Of a stretch of 64,000 nt of DNA, positions 44,385 to 53,252 are shown one piece after another. The notes below the pieces were generated by a model. It saw only the letters and a list, made by a program, of their open reading frames with translations, had not been told where the DNA came from and ran no database searches. The first letter of the stretch is position 1. Each line of letters starts with the position of its first letter. The stretch covers positions 1 to 64,000 of the forward strand of contig QNYZ01000059.1 in assembly GCA_003973265.1 (NCBI GenBank), written 5' to 3'. The translations under genes and the position numbers were made by a program. The DNA comes from Deltaproteobacteria bacterium. GTDB lineage: Bacteria; Desulfobacterota; Desulfobacteria; Desulfobacterales; QNYZ01.

Positions 44385-44414
44385 TTGACAACCGATATTT
44401 AATTAACGTATTTA
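44385..44414 (+). promoter_or_regulatory. Possible promoter for the DUF4388-type gene
   Basis: -35 TTGACA (44385-44390) is perfect, but the best -10 (TATTTA, 18-nt spacer) is poor. Confidence 0.3.
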
Positions 44415-44504
44415 GATATCACTACAAAGCATGAATTCATGAACCTGCTAAGAACCGATTGGTACCTGAATTGACATCTTAAACGACATAGCCGGGAGTG
44501 TCTT

Positions 44505-45266
44505 ATGTATCGTTCACTATACGAAGAGATCAAACCGTTAATATTCAATGGCGAAAGTGGCGTTTTGAATATCGATTATGAATATGGCGATTCTGCAAGG
44601 ATTGTATTAAACGAAGGTCTCATCGAAGGTGTCCTGACACAAAGGCTCAACGGAAAAGAGGCGGTGGAAACCATTGCAAAATGGGCCAGTTTCTCCGCCC
44701 GGTTCTCAAAAGATAAAAATGGCATTAATCAAAACCTGATCGCTATTGATACCAGTGATTTCTTATCGATTCTTGAGAAGGTCGATAAAATAATTAAAAA
44801 GATTAATACTGTCATTCCAAGCAATAATGCCATCTTCAAAGGGGACACCACGAAAGTTGATAAACATAAGCGCTTCTCTTCTGTCGATTTTAAAATCATG
44901 CTGTTACTGGACGGCAAGCGTCCCCTGAAAAAAGTCGTTCCCGAATCGGGCTATTCCGAACTTGACGTGCTGATCAGTATATTCAGGCTGGTGTCCAGCG
45001 GTATCGTCAAGTTTTTATCCGACAATGTGTCCATGCCGGATAATGAACGCGAAGCGTTCATCAGCACCTTATCGAACAAATTAACGGAGTTTGTGGGCCC
45101 GGCGGCGGCAATCCTGGTCCATGATGCGTTTCAGGCCCTTGGGCATGGCCCGGAAATGCTGGCCCGGGAAGAAATCCCCAAGATTATCGAATCCGTATAC
45201 GACCCGCTGGACAAAAAAGAACGCGAAGCGCTCGCCCAGTGGAGCCTGGACTTTATGCAAAAATAG
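44505..45266 (+). CDS. DUF4388-like signalling-associated protein
   Basis: 253 residues. The N-terminal 90 residues (FNGESGVLNIDYEYGDSARIVLNEGLIEGV) look like the PatA/DUF4388 domain found in gliding, pilus and chemotaxis regulators. The C-terminal 90 residues contain GPAAAILVHDAFQALG and are similar to a DUF8082-type helical module. It faces away from MltF and converges with the triple-repeat gene. No catalytic motif seen. Confidence 0.7.
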   Translation: MYRSLYEEIKPLIFNGESGVLNIDYEYGDSARIVLNEGLIEGVLTQRLNGKEAVETIAKWASFSARFSKDKNGINQNLIAIDTSDFLSILEKVDKIIKKINTVIPSNNAIFKGDTTKVDKHKRFSSVDFKIMLLLDGKRPLKKVVPESGYSELDVLISIFRLVSSGIVKFLSDNVSMPDNEREAFISTLSNKLTEFVGPAAAILVHDAFQALGHGPEMLAREEIPKIIESVYDPLDKKEREALAQWSLDFMQK

Positions 45267-45291
45267 GCCTACCCCATCGAACGCCTGCCTT

Positions 45292-45867
45292 CTATTTTTT
45301 TGACAGCATCTCGAGGAAAAGACCGATAATTTTCGGATTCGGGGGCTGGTTGAATTTATTTTCAAACTCCCGACGAAAATTCAATATCGTCGGTTTCTCT
45401 CCAGAAATAAATTTCTTTATAAACTGGCGCCGACTCTCGTCTGCGGACACTTTTTCCTGGGAAGGGGGTTGGCATCGGTGGTAGGCCAGACGTTTTAAAA
45501 AATGTGCCACCAACTCAACAGACGGCTTTTTACCAAATGTGGCCTCAAACGATTTCCGATAAAGTAGAATCGTTGCATCACTTTCCATGGCAATCTTATC
45601 TGTAAATGCCACCTGGGGATCAACGTTCTCTTCAGCCGGTTTCTGCTTTTCCGCCGCTACCGGCCCGGGATTGCTTCTTTTCTTTCGACTCTCCTGCATC
45701 GACGTAAAATAATCGATCAGGTCGGCGGTGGGCAGATGCCCGAACTCTTCCAGAAACTCCTGTTCAAGCTGGGTGACAGAACCGTCACCCAGCGTGGCTA
45801 CTTCTTTGACAGTCGCCAACATCAAATCCCAATGGGGGGTTTTATTTGTGTCTTTTTTCATTCCCAT
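45292..45867 (-). CDS. Orphan protein with three internal repeats
   Basis: 191 residues, highly charged, no signal or membrane segment. Residues 30-57, 97-126 and 158-188 share a pattern F-x3-F-[GN]-x2-P-x4-[LI]-[IV]-x-x-F, each about 28-31 residues and predicted as two helices. The linkers are Lys/Glu/Pro-rich. I do not recognise a family. It lies 57 bases downstream of the Cache-HAMP receptor, on the same strand, and could be its cytoplasmic partner. The start could also be ATG 45861. Confidence 0.7.
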   Translation of the reverse strand: MGMKKDTNKTPHWDLMLATVKEVATLGDGSVTQLEQEFLEEFGHLPTADLIDYFTSMQESRKKRSNPGPVAAEKQKPAEENVDPQVAFTDKIAMESDATILLYRKSFEATFGKKPSVELVAHFLKRLAYHRCQPPSQEKVSADESRRQFIKKFISGEKPTILNFRREFENKFNQPPNPKIIGLFLEMLSKK

Positions 45868-45924
45868 CGCTTTGCTGCTGGGTATTTTCCTCTACGAACG
45901 TTTTTTTTATGAAACTGCGTATTT

Positions 45925-47103
45925 TTATTTTTTTGTCAACCGACCGATAAAAATATTCATCGATTTCCTGAGGCGCTCAATTGCCTCTGCCAGTTGACCG
46001 GTTTCATCTTTCGAAGTCACCGAAATAACGGTCTTTAAATCCCCCTTGCTCATCTTTTCCGTTGCCCGGGTCAGATAGGATATCGGTTTGGTAATAGATC
46101 CGGCCAGAAGGAAAGAAATCAATAAAGTAACAACAAGGACTATCAGTCCGATCAGGAGAAAAATATTCTGAAACTTTTTGGCGGCTTTAAAAACGACGCT
46201 GTTTGGAACAATATCGACAATCGTCCCTAACCGCTGAACGCCTTCCCCATCCAGAAACACAGGTGCCATTGAGATCACATTATCTTTTTGCGGAACGGCA
46301 CCTGTCGTTTTGCTGTTGATAATCTTTCCTGCAACCTGGGGAAAATCTGATTTAAAATTCGCTCCGGTATCTCTGTCCGCTTTTCCGCCCCATTCCTTCT
46401 CGGCATCCGGATGGGAATAATAATTGCCTTTACCGTCAATAAATACGAGCAGCTCGTCAGCATCGGCATTATCGCGTACCAGACGCAGAAATTTTTTGGC
46501 AATGACATTGAAGAGAACGATGCCCTTGAATTGCTTGTTCTGATCAAACAGGGGCGTCCCATACCGAATAACCGGCCGCAACGGCTGCTCAATCTTACCC
46601 CTTTCCCTGTTCAGGTCCAGAGGAGAAATCATCAGCGCGCCTTCGGGGAGTTTGGCGGTATCTGCAAAATAGTACCGGCTTTTTTTATTCTGGAGCTTCG
46701 ATTTGTGAACAATATAACTCTTGTCATTATCCCGGTTCACCCGAACCACTTCCATCCCGTCAGAATTTAAATACCTGATCTGATTATAGATTTTCTTGTT
46801 TTCTGAAAAAGCCAGAAAATCTTTCTCAAGCGCTGCCACGGCACTGGCCGCATCTTCAATCCTGGCGTTGGCAACCCGTCTGGCCGCCGTTGAGTCTTTC
46901 AGATAAAAAAGATCACTGGAAACACCAGCCAGGAAATCCTCAACCTTTGAAGACACCAGCGACACCTTGTTGTTTAATTTACTGATACTGTTTGCCTTTA
47001 CCGTATTGGTAATATTGTAAATACCGTAAGCACCTACAGACAATAATGGCAACAGCGCCACCAGTAAAAAAGCCAGCAATAATTTGTTTTTAATTTTTCT
47101 CAT
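45925..47103 (-). CDS. Cache-HAMP membrane receptor without output domain
   Basis: 392 residues. First membrane helix (about 8-28), a long periplasmic double-Cache domain (about 35-310; signatures YLNSDGMEVVRVN, YYFADTAKLPEG, GNYYSHPDAEKEWG), second helix (about 320-340) and a HAMP domain (KPISYLTRATEKMSKGDL... to about 385). It stops there: no methyl-accepting, kinase or cyclase domain. Output must go through another protein, perhaps the triple-repeat protein downstream. A minus-strand promoter is present. Confidence 0.87.
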   Translation of the reverse strand: MRKIKNKLLLAFLLVALLPLLSVGAYGIYNITNTVKANSISKLNNKVSLVSSKVEDFLAGVSSDLFYLKDSTAARRVANARIEDAASAVAALEKDFLAFSENKKIYNQIRYLNSDGMEVVRVNRDNDKSYIVHKSKLQNKKSRYYFADTAKLPEGALMISPLDLNRERGKIEQPLRPVIRYGTPLFDQNKQFKGIVLFNVIAKKFLRLVRDNADADELLVFIDGKGNYYSHPDAEKEWGGKADRDTGANFKSDFPQVAGKIINSKTTGAVPQKDNVISMAPVFLDGEGVQRLGTIVDIVPNSVVFKAAKKFQNIFLLIGLIVLVVTLLISFLLAGSITKPISYLTRATEKMSKGDLKTVISVTSKDETGQLAEAIERLRKSMNIFIGRLTKK

Positions 47104-47138
47104 TTTCTTCTTTCCTTTCTCTGAAAACAGAATATATC

Positions 47139-47166
47139 ATTTTATGGTGATTTATTGAATTGCCAA
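47139..47166 (-). promoter_or_regulatory. Sigma-70-type promoter for the Cache-HAMP gene
   Basis: Minus strand: -35 TTGGCA (47161-47166), 16-nt spacer, -10 TAAAAT (47139-47144). Leader of about 30 nt to the ATG at 47103. Confidence 0.5.
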
Positions 47167-47578
47167 ACGGGCAAGCCGTTACGCTCAATCCTGATGTAAA
47201 AATATTATGCAAAAATAATGCCGTAATTTTTAAATGCCGTGCATTCATACCTTTCGGGTTTGAGAACAAGACACGATCGCAAGCTGAAAAGAGTGTAAAG
47301 CGCGTTATAATTAAAACGAAAACAGGTGATTCTGTATTCAAAATCTGGTCCCGGCCGCCTTTTTACCTTTAGGAATCATACACGAATCCGGGTGATCTGG
47401 CCCGATGTGCTAAATCACACCGCCATTGGTACAATATCGTTGCGTCTCCTTTTTAATGGCGAATAAAAATGATATATTATACAGACATAAAATAGTTGCG
47501 TACCTTATATCTCTCTTTTTATCAAGAAAGCTGAAAAACAGAAAAAAATGTAATTCGTATTCCAGACACCGTAATCGA

Positions 47579-47594
47579 CGCCGGAAATCCGGCG
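47579..47594. repeat. Small palindrome upstream of the hydroxyacid dehydrogenase gene
   Basis: CGCCGGA and TCCGGCG separated by AA, 60 bases before the ATG at 47654. Could be an operator half-site pair or a stem-loop. Confidence 0.4.
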
Positions 47595-47653
47595 TACCGA
47601 TCGGCGATCGGCAGGGAAATGGGCGGAAAAAACCCACCGAAAGGAGATAAACC

Positions 47654-48532
47654 ATGACAATTGCTTTTATCGGGATGGGAACCATGGGTACACCCATGGC
47701 GATGAATATTCTCAATGCCGGATACGATCTGGTTGTGCACAACCGGCATCGAGACAGAGAAATACCACTTGTCGAAAAAGGCGCCACCCGGGCGCCCTCG
47801 CCGGCCGCCGCCGCCGAAACGGCTGAGATCGTGATTATCTGTGTCAGCGATACGCCGGATGTGGAAGAGATTGTGCTGGGCGAGAACGGAATTATCCGGG
47901 GAGCCGGGAAAAATACCCTTGTCGTGGATATGTCCACCATCAGTCCAGCGGCCACCCGCCGAATGGCCACGACGCTGGGAGAAAAAGGAATCCGGATGAT
48001 TGATGCGCCGGTCTCCGGTGGATCCGAGGGCGCCATCAACGGGACCCTGGCCATCATGGCCGGTGGCACGCCAGCGGATGTCGAGACGGCCCGACCCGTG
48101 CTTGCGTCCATGGGGAAAACCATCACCCATGTCGGCCCTGTCGGATCCGGTCAGGTCACCAAAGCCATTAATCAGGTGATCATCGCGGCGACCTATCTCG
48201 GCGTAGCCGAGGGAATGACCCTGGGATTAAAAGCCGGCCTGGATATGGAAAAGGTGGTGTCCGCTATCGCCGGCGGCGCGGCCGGGTCCTGGGTGCTGGA
48301 GAACCGGTCGGCGTTTATGATCAAGAATGATTACCCCCTGGGGTTCCGCGTCCGACTCCACGCCAAGGATCTGAGAATCGCGCTGGAAGCCGCCCGTGAG
48401 ATGGGAGCCGCCCTGCCGGTATCCGCACTGGTCGATCAGATCGAATCCGGCCTGATCGGCCGTGGGTATGGAGATGAAGACGTCTCCGCCATGGCACGCA
48501 CCATTCGTGAGATGTCAGGCATTGACAGCTGA
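47654..48532 (+). CDS. Beta-hydroxyacid dehydrogenase (3-hydroxyisobutyrate dehydrogenase family)
   Basis: 292 residues. NAD(P)-binding motif AFIGMGTMGTPMA at the N-terminus, substrate-binding DAPVSGGSEGA, and the catalytic Lys in GQVTKAINQVI. Members reduce tartronate semialdehyde or oxidise 3-hydroxyisobutyrate and relatives; the precise substrate is unclear. AAGGAG precedes the ATG. It lies 110 bases before the peptide ABC operon, which has its own promoter. Confidence 0.92.
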   Translation: MTIAFIGMGTMGTPMAMNILNAGYDLVVHNRHRDREIPLVEKGATRAPSPAAAAETAEIVIICVSDTPDVEEIVLGENGIIRGAGKNTLVVDMSTISPAATRRMATTLGEKGIRMIDAPVSGGSEGAINGTLAIMAGGTPADVETARPVLASMGKTITHVGPVGSGQVTKAINQVIIAATYLGVAEGMTLGLKAGLDMEKVVSAIAGGAAGSWVLENRSAFMIKNDYPLGFRVRLHAKDLRIALEAAREMGAALPVSALVDQIESGLIGRGYGDEDVSAMARTIREMSGIDS

Positions 48533-48564
48533 CTGCGGACATATCAGGATCAACAGATTAGCTA

Positions 48565-48593
48565 TTGACCTCATTGGGCCATATCCCTATGAT
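48565..48593 (+). promoter_or_regulatory. Sigma-70-type promoter for the dpp-like operon
   Basis: -35 TTGACC (48565-48570), 17-nt spacer, -10 TATGAT (48588-48593). About 43 nt of leader follow to the ATG at 48643. Confidence 0.6.
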
Positions 48594-48642
48594 ATGAAAT
48601 GATTTTACGTATATTTAAAAACCCAAAAAGAGGAGTTATGAA

Positions 48643-50190
48643 ATGAAAAAAATGATGATTCTTTTTCTGGCCGCTGCATTGCTTTTCCCTTTCAGTGCCG
48701 GTGCAAAGACCTTGCGCCTTGCCATGGATGCAGACCCGGTATCACTGGACCCGCATGTCCAGCTTTCCGGCGGGATGCTGCAATACTCGCATCTGGTCTT
48801 CGATCCGCTGGTTCGGTGGACCAAGGATACCAAAATTGAACCCCGCCTGGCCGAGAAGTGGGAACGTATGGACGACCTGACCATGCGGTTTTACCTGCGC
48901 AAGGGGGTTAAATTTCACAGCGGCAACGAATTGACCGCCAAAGACGTGGCCTGGACACTCGCCCGTTTAAAAAGGAGCGGCGATTTCAAAGGGCTGTTTG
49001 AACCCTTTGCCGATCCAGTCATCATCGACGATTACACCATCGACATTAAGACCAAAAAACCATACGGTCTGCTGCTCAACATGTGTACCTACATCTTCCC
49101 GATGGATTCTAAATTTTACACCGGCACGGATAAAAAAGGTCATCCCAAGGATACCATCGTCAAGACCGAGTGGTCCTTTGCCAACGAAAATGAATCTGGA
49201 ACCGGTAAGTATGTTGTGGCCGAGCGTGAACAGGGCCAGAAATGGGTGTTGAAGGCATTTCCTGATTACTGGGACAAGAACACGGGAAACGTCGATGAGA
49301 TTATCCTCACCCCCATCAGCGAGGATGCCACCCGCGTGGCGGCACTGCTGGCCGGCGATGTGGATTTCATCATGCCGGTTCCCCCCCAGGATTTCGACCG
49401 CATTGAAAAGGCCGACGGGATCAAACTTATCACCATGACCGGCTCGCGAATCATCACTTTCCAGATTAACCAGAAACGCCGGGAAGAGTTTAAAAATGCC
49501 AAGGTCCGCCAGGCCATGGTATACGCCGTCAACAATGCCGGGATCGTTAAAAAAATAATGAAAGGCCGGGCCGGTGTGGCCGCCCAGAACTCTCCCAGGG
49601 GCTACCAGGGACATAATCCGGCGCTTCAACCGCGCTTTGATCTGGCAAAGGCCAGGCAGTTGATGAAGGAGGCCGGCTACGAAAAAGGCTTTACCGTCTC
49701 CATGATCGCCCCCAACAACCGCTATGTTAACGACGAGAAGATTGCCGTCGCCACGGCAGCCATGCTGTCCAAAATCGGTATCAAGGTCGATCTGAAAACC
49801 ATGCCCAAGGCCCAGTACTGGGATCAGTTTGACGCTCAGGTGGCCGATATTCAGATGATCGGCTGGCATTCTGACACCGAGGATTCGGCCAACTTCTATG
49901 AATTTCTCTATATGTGTCCCAACAAAGAAACCGGTTATGGCCAGTACAACAGCGGAAACTACTGCAACAAACGGGTAGATGAACTCACCCTGGCCTCACA
50001 AAGTGAAACAAATGTGGAAAAACGGATGGCCATGCTGCAGGAAGTGGAAAAAATCCTGTACGACGACGCGGCCTTCATCCCCTTTCACTGGCAGATGCTC
50101 TCGTGGGCGGGCAGTGACAAGCTGAAAAATGCGAATGATATCATCAATGTAATGAACTTCCCCTATTTCGGCGACCTTATCATGAAATAG
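48643..50190 (+). CDS. dppA: Peptide/oligopeptide ABC transporter substrate-binding protein
   Basis: 515 residues with a signal peptide (MKKMMILFLAAALLFPFSAGA). SBP_bac_5 landmarks: DADPVSLDPH, KFHSGNELTAKDVAWTL, a GTGKYVV segment, NARQ-like NAKVRQAMVYAVN and the long C-terminal lobe. It captures a di- or oligopeptide, or other solute, in the periplasm. First gene of a complete five-gene operon; AGGAG site upstream. A perfect 12-bp stem-loop follows its stop. Confidence 0.94.
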   Translation: MKKMMILFLAAALLFPFSAGAKTLRLAMDADPVSLDPHVQLSGGMLQYSHLVFDPLVRWTKDTKIEPRLAEKWERMDDLTMRFYLRKGVKFHSGNELTAKDVAWTLARLKRSGDFKGLFEPFADPVIIDDYTIDIKTKKPYGLLLNMCTYIFPMDSKFYTGTDKKGHPKDTIVKTEWSFANENESGTGKYVVAEREQGQKWVLKAFPDYWDKNTGNVDEIILTPISEDATRVAALLAGDVDFIMPVPPQDFDRIEKADGIKLITMTGSRIITFQINQKRREEFKNAKVRQAMVYAVNNAGIVKKIMKGRAGVAAQNSPRGYQGHNPALQPRFDLAKARQLMKEAGYEKGFTVSMIAPNNRYVNDEKIAVATAAMLSKIGIKVDLKTMPKAQYWDQFDAQVADIQMIGWHSDTEDSANFYEFLYMCPNKETGYGQYNSGNYCNKRVDELTLASQSETNVEKRMAMLQEVEKILYDDAAFIPFHWQMLSWAGSDKLKNANDIINVMNFPYFGDLIMK

Positions 50191-50218
50191 CCGGTTCAAA
50201 CACGTTGATCTTACGTAG

Positions 50219-50252
50219 ATACCGGGGAGTTGCTATCCGCACTCCCCGGTAT
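50219..50252 (+). repeat. Perfect 12-bp stem-loop between binding-protein and permease genes
   Basis: ATACCGGGGAGT and its exact complement flank a 10-nt loop, 28 bases after the binding-protein stop. No U tract. It is like the structure after dctP and is well suited to protecting the upstream mRNA. Confidence 0.75.
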
Positions 50253-50311
50253 GTACGAAAGCCGCATTTATCGTCACCGACGTTCACCACAGGCCAGACA
50301 AATAATTAATT

Positions 50312-51292
50312 ATGTTTGCATTCATCATCCGCCGGGTCTTTCAAGCCCTTATCGTCATGCTGATCATCAGTCTCCTCGGATTTGCCATCAAACAATCCGT
50401 GGGAGATCCGGTCCGGGAAATCACGGGTATCTCGGTATCGGCGGAAGAACGTGACGCACTTCGTGAAAAACTGGGTCTGAATGACCCCTTTCTCGTCCAA
50501 TGGGTTCGGTTTTTAGACAGGGCCGTCCATGGTGACCTGGGCAACTCATTCTATTTTAAACGCCCGGCTTTTGATGTTATTTTGTCCAAGGCCCCGGCAA
50601 CCCTTGAGCTGGTCTTTGCCACGGCTCTTCTCGTTATTTTATTTTCCGTTCCCATCGGCATTTATGCGGCGGTTCGCCCCAATGCCTGGCCCGCCCGTTT
50701 CTTAATGGGAGCATCTATTGTAGGGGTATCCATCCCCGTTTTTCTGACCGCCATACTATTGATTTACATTTTCTCCGTCACCCTGGGCTGGCTGCCCTCT
50801 TTCGGCCGGGGTGAACTGATCGAGATATTTCCCGGCTGGAAATCGGGATTTTTCACCTGGGACGGTCTCGCTCACCTGGTCATGCCCTCGGTGGCCCTGA
50901 CCACGATCATGCTGCCTTTGTTTATCCGCCTGGTACGGGCCGAAATGAAGGAAGCCCTTGAGACCGAATACGTCAAATTCGCACGGGCGAAAGGCCTGCG
51001 GCCTTCCCGCGTCCTGCTGCTGCACGCATTTAAAAATACGCTCCTGCCGGTGATTACCGTGGGCGGGGTCCAGCTGGGAATTCTAATCGCATTTACCATT
51101 CTGACCGAAACCGTGTTCCAGTGGAAAGGGATGGGATCCATGTTCATTGAATCCATTGAACGGGCCGATACATCGCTGACCGTTGCATACATGGTTTTTG
51201 TGGGGTTTATCTTTGTCGTGGTCAATACCATTGTCGATGTAATTTACGGCCTGGTCAACCCCATGGTGCGCGTGGCGGGAGGCAGGTCGTGA
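50312..51292 (+). CDS. dppB: Peptide ABC transporter permease (DppB-like)
   Basis: 326 residues, six membrane helices. The N-terminal MFAFIIRRVFQALIVMLIISLLGF, RLVRAEMKEALETEYVKFARAKGL and the EAA loop near LLHAFKNTLLPV are typical of DppB. It forms the channel with DppC. The stop overlaps the next start (GTGA). Confidence 0.95.
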   Translation: MFAFIIRRVFQALIVMLIISLLGFAIKQSVGDPVREITGISVSAEERDALREKLGLNDPFLVQWVRFLDRAVHGDLGNSFYFKRPAFDVILSKAPATLELVFATALLVILFSVPIGIYAAVRPNAWPARFLMGASIVGVSIPVFLTAILLIYIFSVTLGWLPSFGRGELIEIFPGWKSGFFTWDGLAHLVMPSVALTTIMLPLFIRLVRAEMKEALETEYVKFARAKGLRPSRVLLLHAFKNTLLPVITVGGVQLGILIAFTILTETVFQWKGMGSMFIESIERADTSLTVAYMVFVGFIFVVVNTIVDVIYGLVNPMVRVAGGRS

Positions 51293-52206
51293 CCCGGATC
51301 AAACAATTCTTCAATTCTTTTTTCTTTTACAGATTTATCCGCGACCCCGTTGCCATCGGGAGTTTCATCGTTCTGGCAGTCCTGTTTATCTCCGGATTTG
51401 GCGCACCGGTTATCGCTCCCCATAACCCCTATGACACGACCACGATCGACATCATGGATTCGGAACTGCCGCCTTTCTGGTATCCCGACAGCGACAGCCG
51501 TTTTCTCCTGGGGACCGATTCCCAGGGCCGGGATATGCTGTCCACCATGCTGTACGGCATGCGCGTATCGATCTTTATCGGGCTGGGCGCCGTGACCCTG
51601 CAGGCCTTTTTAGGAATCACCATCGGCCTGATTGCCGGATACAAGGGCGGAAGATTCGAAGCCTTCCTCATGCGCGTAGCCGATGTTCAGCTCTCTTTTT
51701 CCACCTATATGGTAGCCATCTTTTTCGGCGCTCTCTTTCAGGCGGCGTTCGGGATGGGGTTGTATGAAAATTTCGCCATCCCGATGCTGATCTTTATCAT
51801 TGGATTCGCCGAATGGCCGCAATATGCCCGTACCGTCCGCGCCTCGGTCCTTGGCGAAAAGAAAAAGGAATATGTGGAAGCCGCCCGTGTCATCGGTCTG
51901 CCGTCCCGACGGATCATGTGGAACCATATCCTGCCCAACACGCTGACGCCGGTCCTGGTGATCTCCACGGTCCAGGTCGCCAACGCCATCATGAGCGAAG
52001 CGGCGCTGTCGTTCATCGGTCTGGGCATGCCCGTTACCCGGCCCTCTTTGGGCTCTTTAATCAAAGCCGGATTCGATTTCATTTTCAGCGGCTCATGGTG
52101 GATTACCCTCTTTCCGGGAATTATGCTGGTAATCCTGATTCTGTCGATCAACCTTCTGGGCGACTGGCTCAGGGATTTTCTCAATCCCAAATTGTATAAG
52201 GGGTAG
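51289..52206 (+). CDS. dppC: Peptide ABC transporter permease (DppC-like)
   Basis: 305 residues, GTG start overlapping the dppB stop by 4 bases. The segment LLGTDSQGRDMLSTMLYGMRVS and the EAA loop EYVEAARVIGLPSRRIMWNHILPN identify DppC. Inner-membrane partner of DppB. Confidence 0.95.
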   Translation: MTRIKQFFNSFFFYRFIRDPVAIGSFIVLAVLFISGFGAPVIAPHNPYDTTTIDIMDSELPPFWYPDSDSRFLLGTDSQGRDMLSTMLYGMRVSIFIGLGAVTLQAFLGITIGLIAGYKGGRFEAFLMRVADVQLSFSTYMVAIFFGALFQAAFGMGLYENFAIPMLIFIIGFAEWPQYARTVRASVLGEKKKEYVEAARVIGLPSRRIMWNHILPNTLTPVLVISTVQVANAIMSEAALSFIGLGMPVTRPSLGSLIKAGFDFIFSGSWWITLFPGIMLVILILSINLLGDWLRDFLNPKLYKG

Positions 52207-52208
52207 AC

Positions 52209-53252
52209 ATGGGTCAACTGCTGGCGGTAAAGGATCTTACCGTTAAATTCGCACTCCGACGTTCGAGCCTGACCGCCGTCAATAACGTCTCTTTCTCTTT
52301 GAGCAGAGGAGAGCGGATGGGGCTGGTGGGCGAATCCGGAGCCGGCAAATCCGTTACCGGTTTTTCACTGATCAACCTGATCAGCAAGCCCGGGTATATT
52401 GATACCGGCAGTATCCTTTTCGAAGGACGGGAACTAACCGGCCTTTCGGACGAGGAAATACGTCAGATTCGCGGCAACCGGATCACAATGATTTTTCAAG
52501 ACCCGATGATGACCCTCAATCCGGTATTAACCATCGGCACACAAATGGTGGAAACCCTCAAGGCCCATGGAAATATTTCCACCCGCAAGGCTGAAGCCGT
52601 TGCCATTGACAAACTTCGGCTGGTCCAGATTCCATCACCGGAAAAACGGCTGAGGCAGTACCCCCATGAGTTTTCAGGCGGGATGCGTCAACGCATCGTT
52701 ATCGCCATTGCGCTGCTGACCGAACCGGCCCTGATTATTGCCGATGAACCGACCACGGCCCTGGATGTCACCATTCAGGCGGAAATCATGGATCTGTTGA
52801 TCACTTTATGTGACTTATCAAAAATGGGGTTGATCCTGATTACCCATGATCTGGGCGTCGTCTCCGAAGTCACGGAAAAAATCGCCGTGATGTATGCCGG
52901 AAAAATCGTTGAAAGCGGCCCGACCCGGTCGATTATCAGCGACCCTTCGCACCCGTATACAAAGGGCCTGGTCAAAGCCATCCCCGGGAATATCCCTCCG
53001 GGAGAACCTCTGCATCAGATCCCCGGCATGATGCCGACCTTGACAGACATTCCGGCCGGGTGCTCGTTTCATCCCCGGTGCGAATACGCCGGCAATATCT
53101 GCACCACGCAAATTCCCGACCTTGCCCCGGTTCCTTCCCGGCAAAGTAACGTTGCCTGTCACATGATCAGTGGGCGTCTGGCTCCATCGGATATCGGCTC
53201 AGCCGCCCGCCGCAAGAGACAAACGGCCATCGCAGAGGAGTTACCTGCATGA
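52209..53252 (+). CDS. dppD: Peptide ABC transporter ATPase (DppD-like)
   Basis: 347 residues. Walker A GESGAGKSVT, signature FSGGMRQR, Walker B ALIIADEPTTALD, switch ITHDLGVV. The C-terminal Cys motif (CSFHPRCEYAGNIC) is typical of DppD and may bind Fe-S. Powers uptake with the DppF-like ATPase. Starts 2 bases after dppC. Confidence 0.95.
   Translation: MGQLLAVKDLTVKFALRRSSLTAVNNVSFSLSRGERMGLVGESGAGKSVTGFSLINLISKPGYIDTGSILFEGRELTGLSDEEIRQIRGNRITMIFQDPMMTLNPVLTIGTQMVETLKAHGNISTRKAEAVAIDKLRLVQIPSPEKRLRQYPHEFSGGMRQRIVIAIALLTEPALIIADEPTTALDVTIQAEIMDLLITLCDLSKMGLILITHDLGVVSEVTEKIAVMYAGKIVESGPTRSIISDPSHPYTKGLVKAIPGNIPPGEPLHQIPGMMPTLTDIPAGCSFHPRCEYAGNICTTQIPDLAPVPSRQSNVACHMISGRLAPSDIGSAARRKRQTAIAEELPA

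Larger units (their letters stand above)
47104..47653. other. Intergenic stretch, AT-rich
   Basis: No convincing gene. It holds the Cache-receptor promoter, a palindrome CGCCGGA-AA-TCCGGCG (47579-47594) and an AT-rich middle; the right end carries the AAGGAG site of the next gene. Confidence 0.55.

Noticed and set aside
47160-47372. 70-residue + strand frame in the 47.1-47.65 kb gap
   Set aside because: No ribosome site, no recognisable features and composition unlike the other genes.
47410-48126. Minus-strand frames over the hydroxyacid dehydrogenase
   Set aside because: Overlap a well-supported gene with intact NAD-binding motif; low complexity translation.
48967-49869. 300-codon open frame on the - strand
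   Set aside because: Antisense to the peptide-binding protein gene, composition of a shadow frame.
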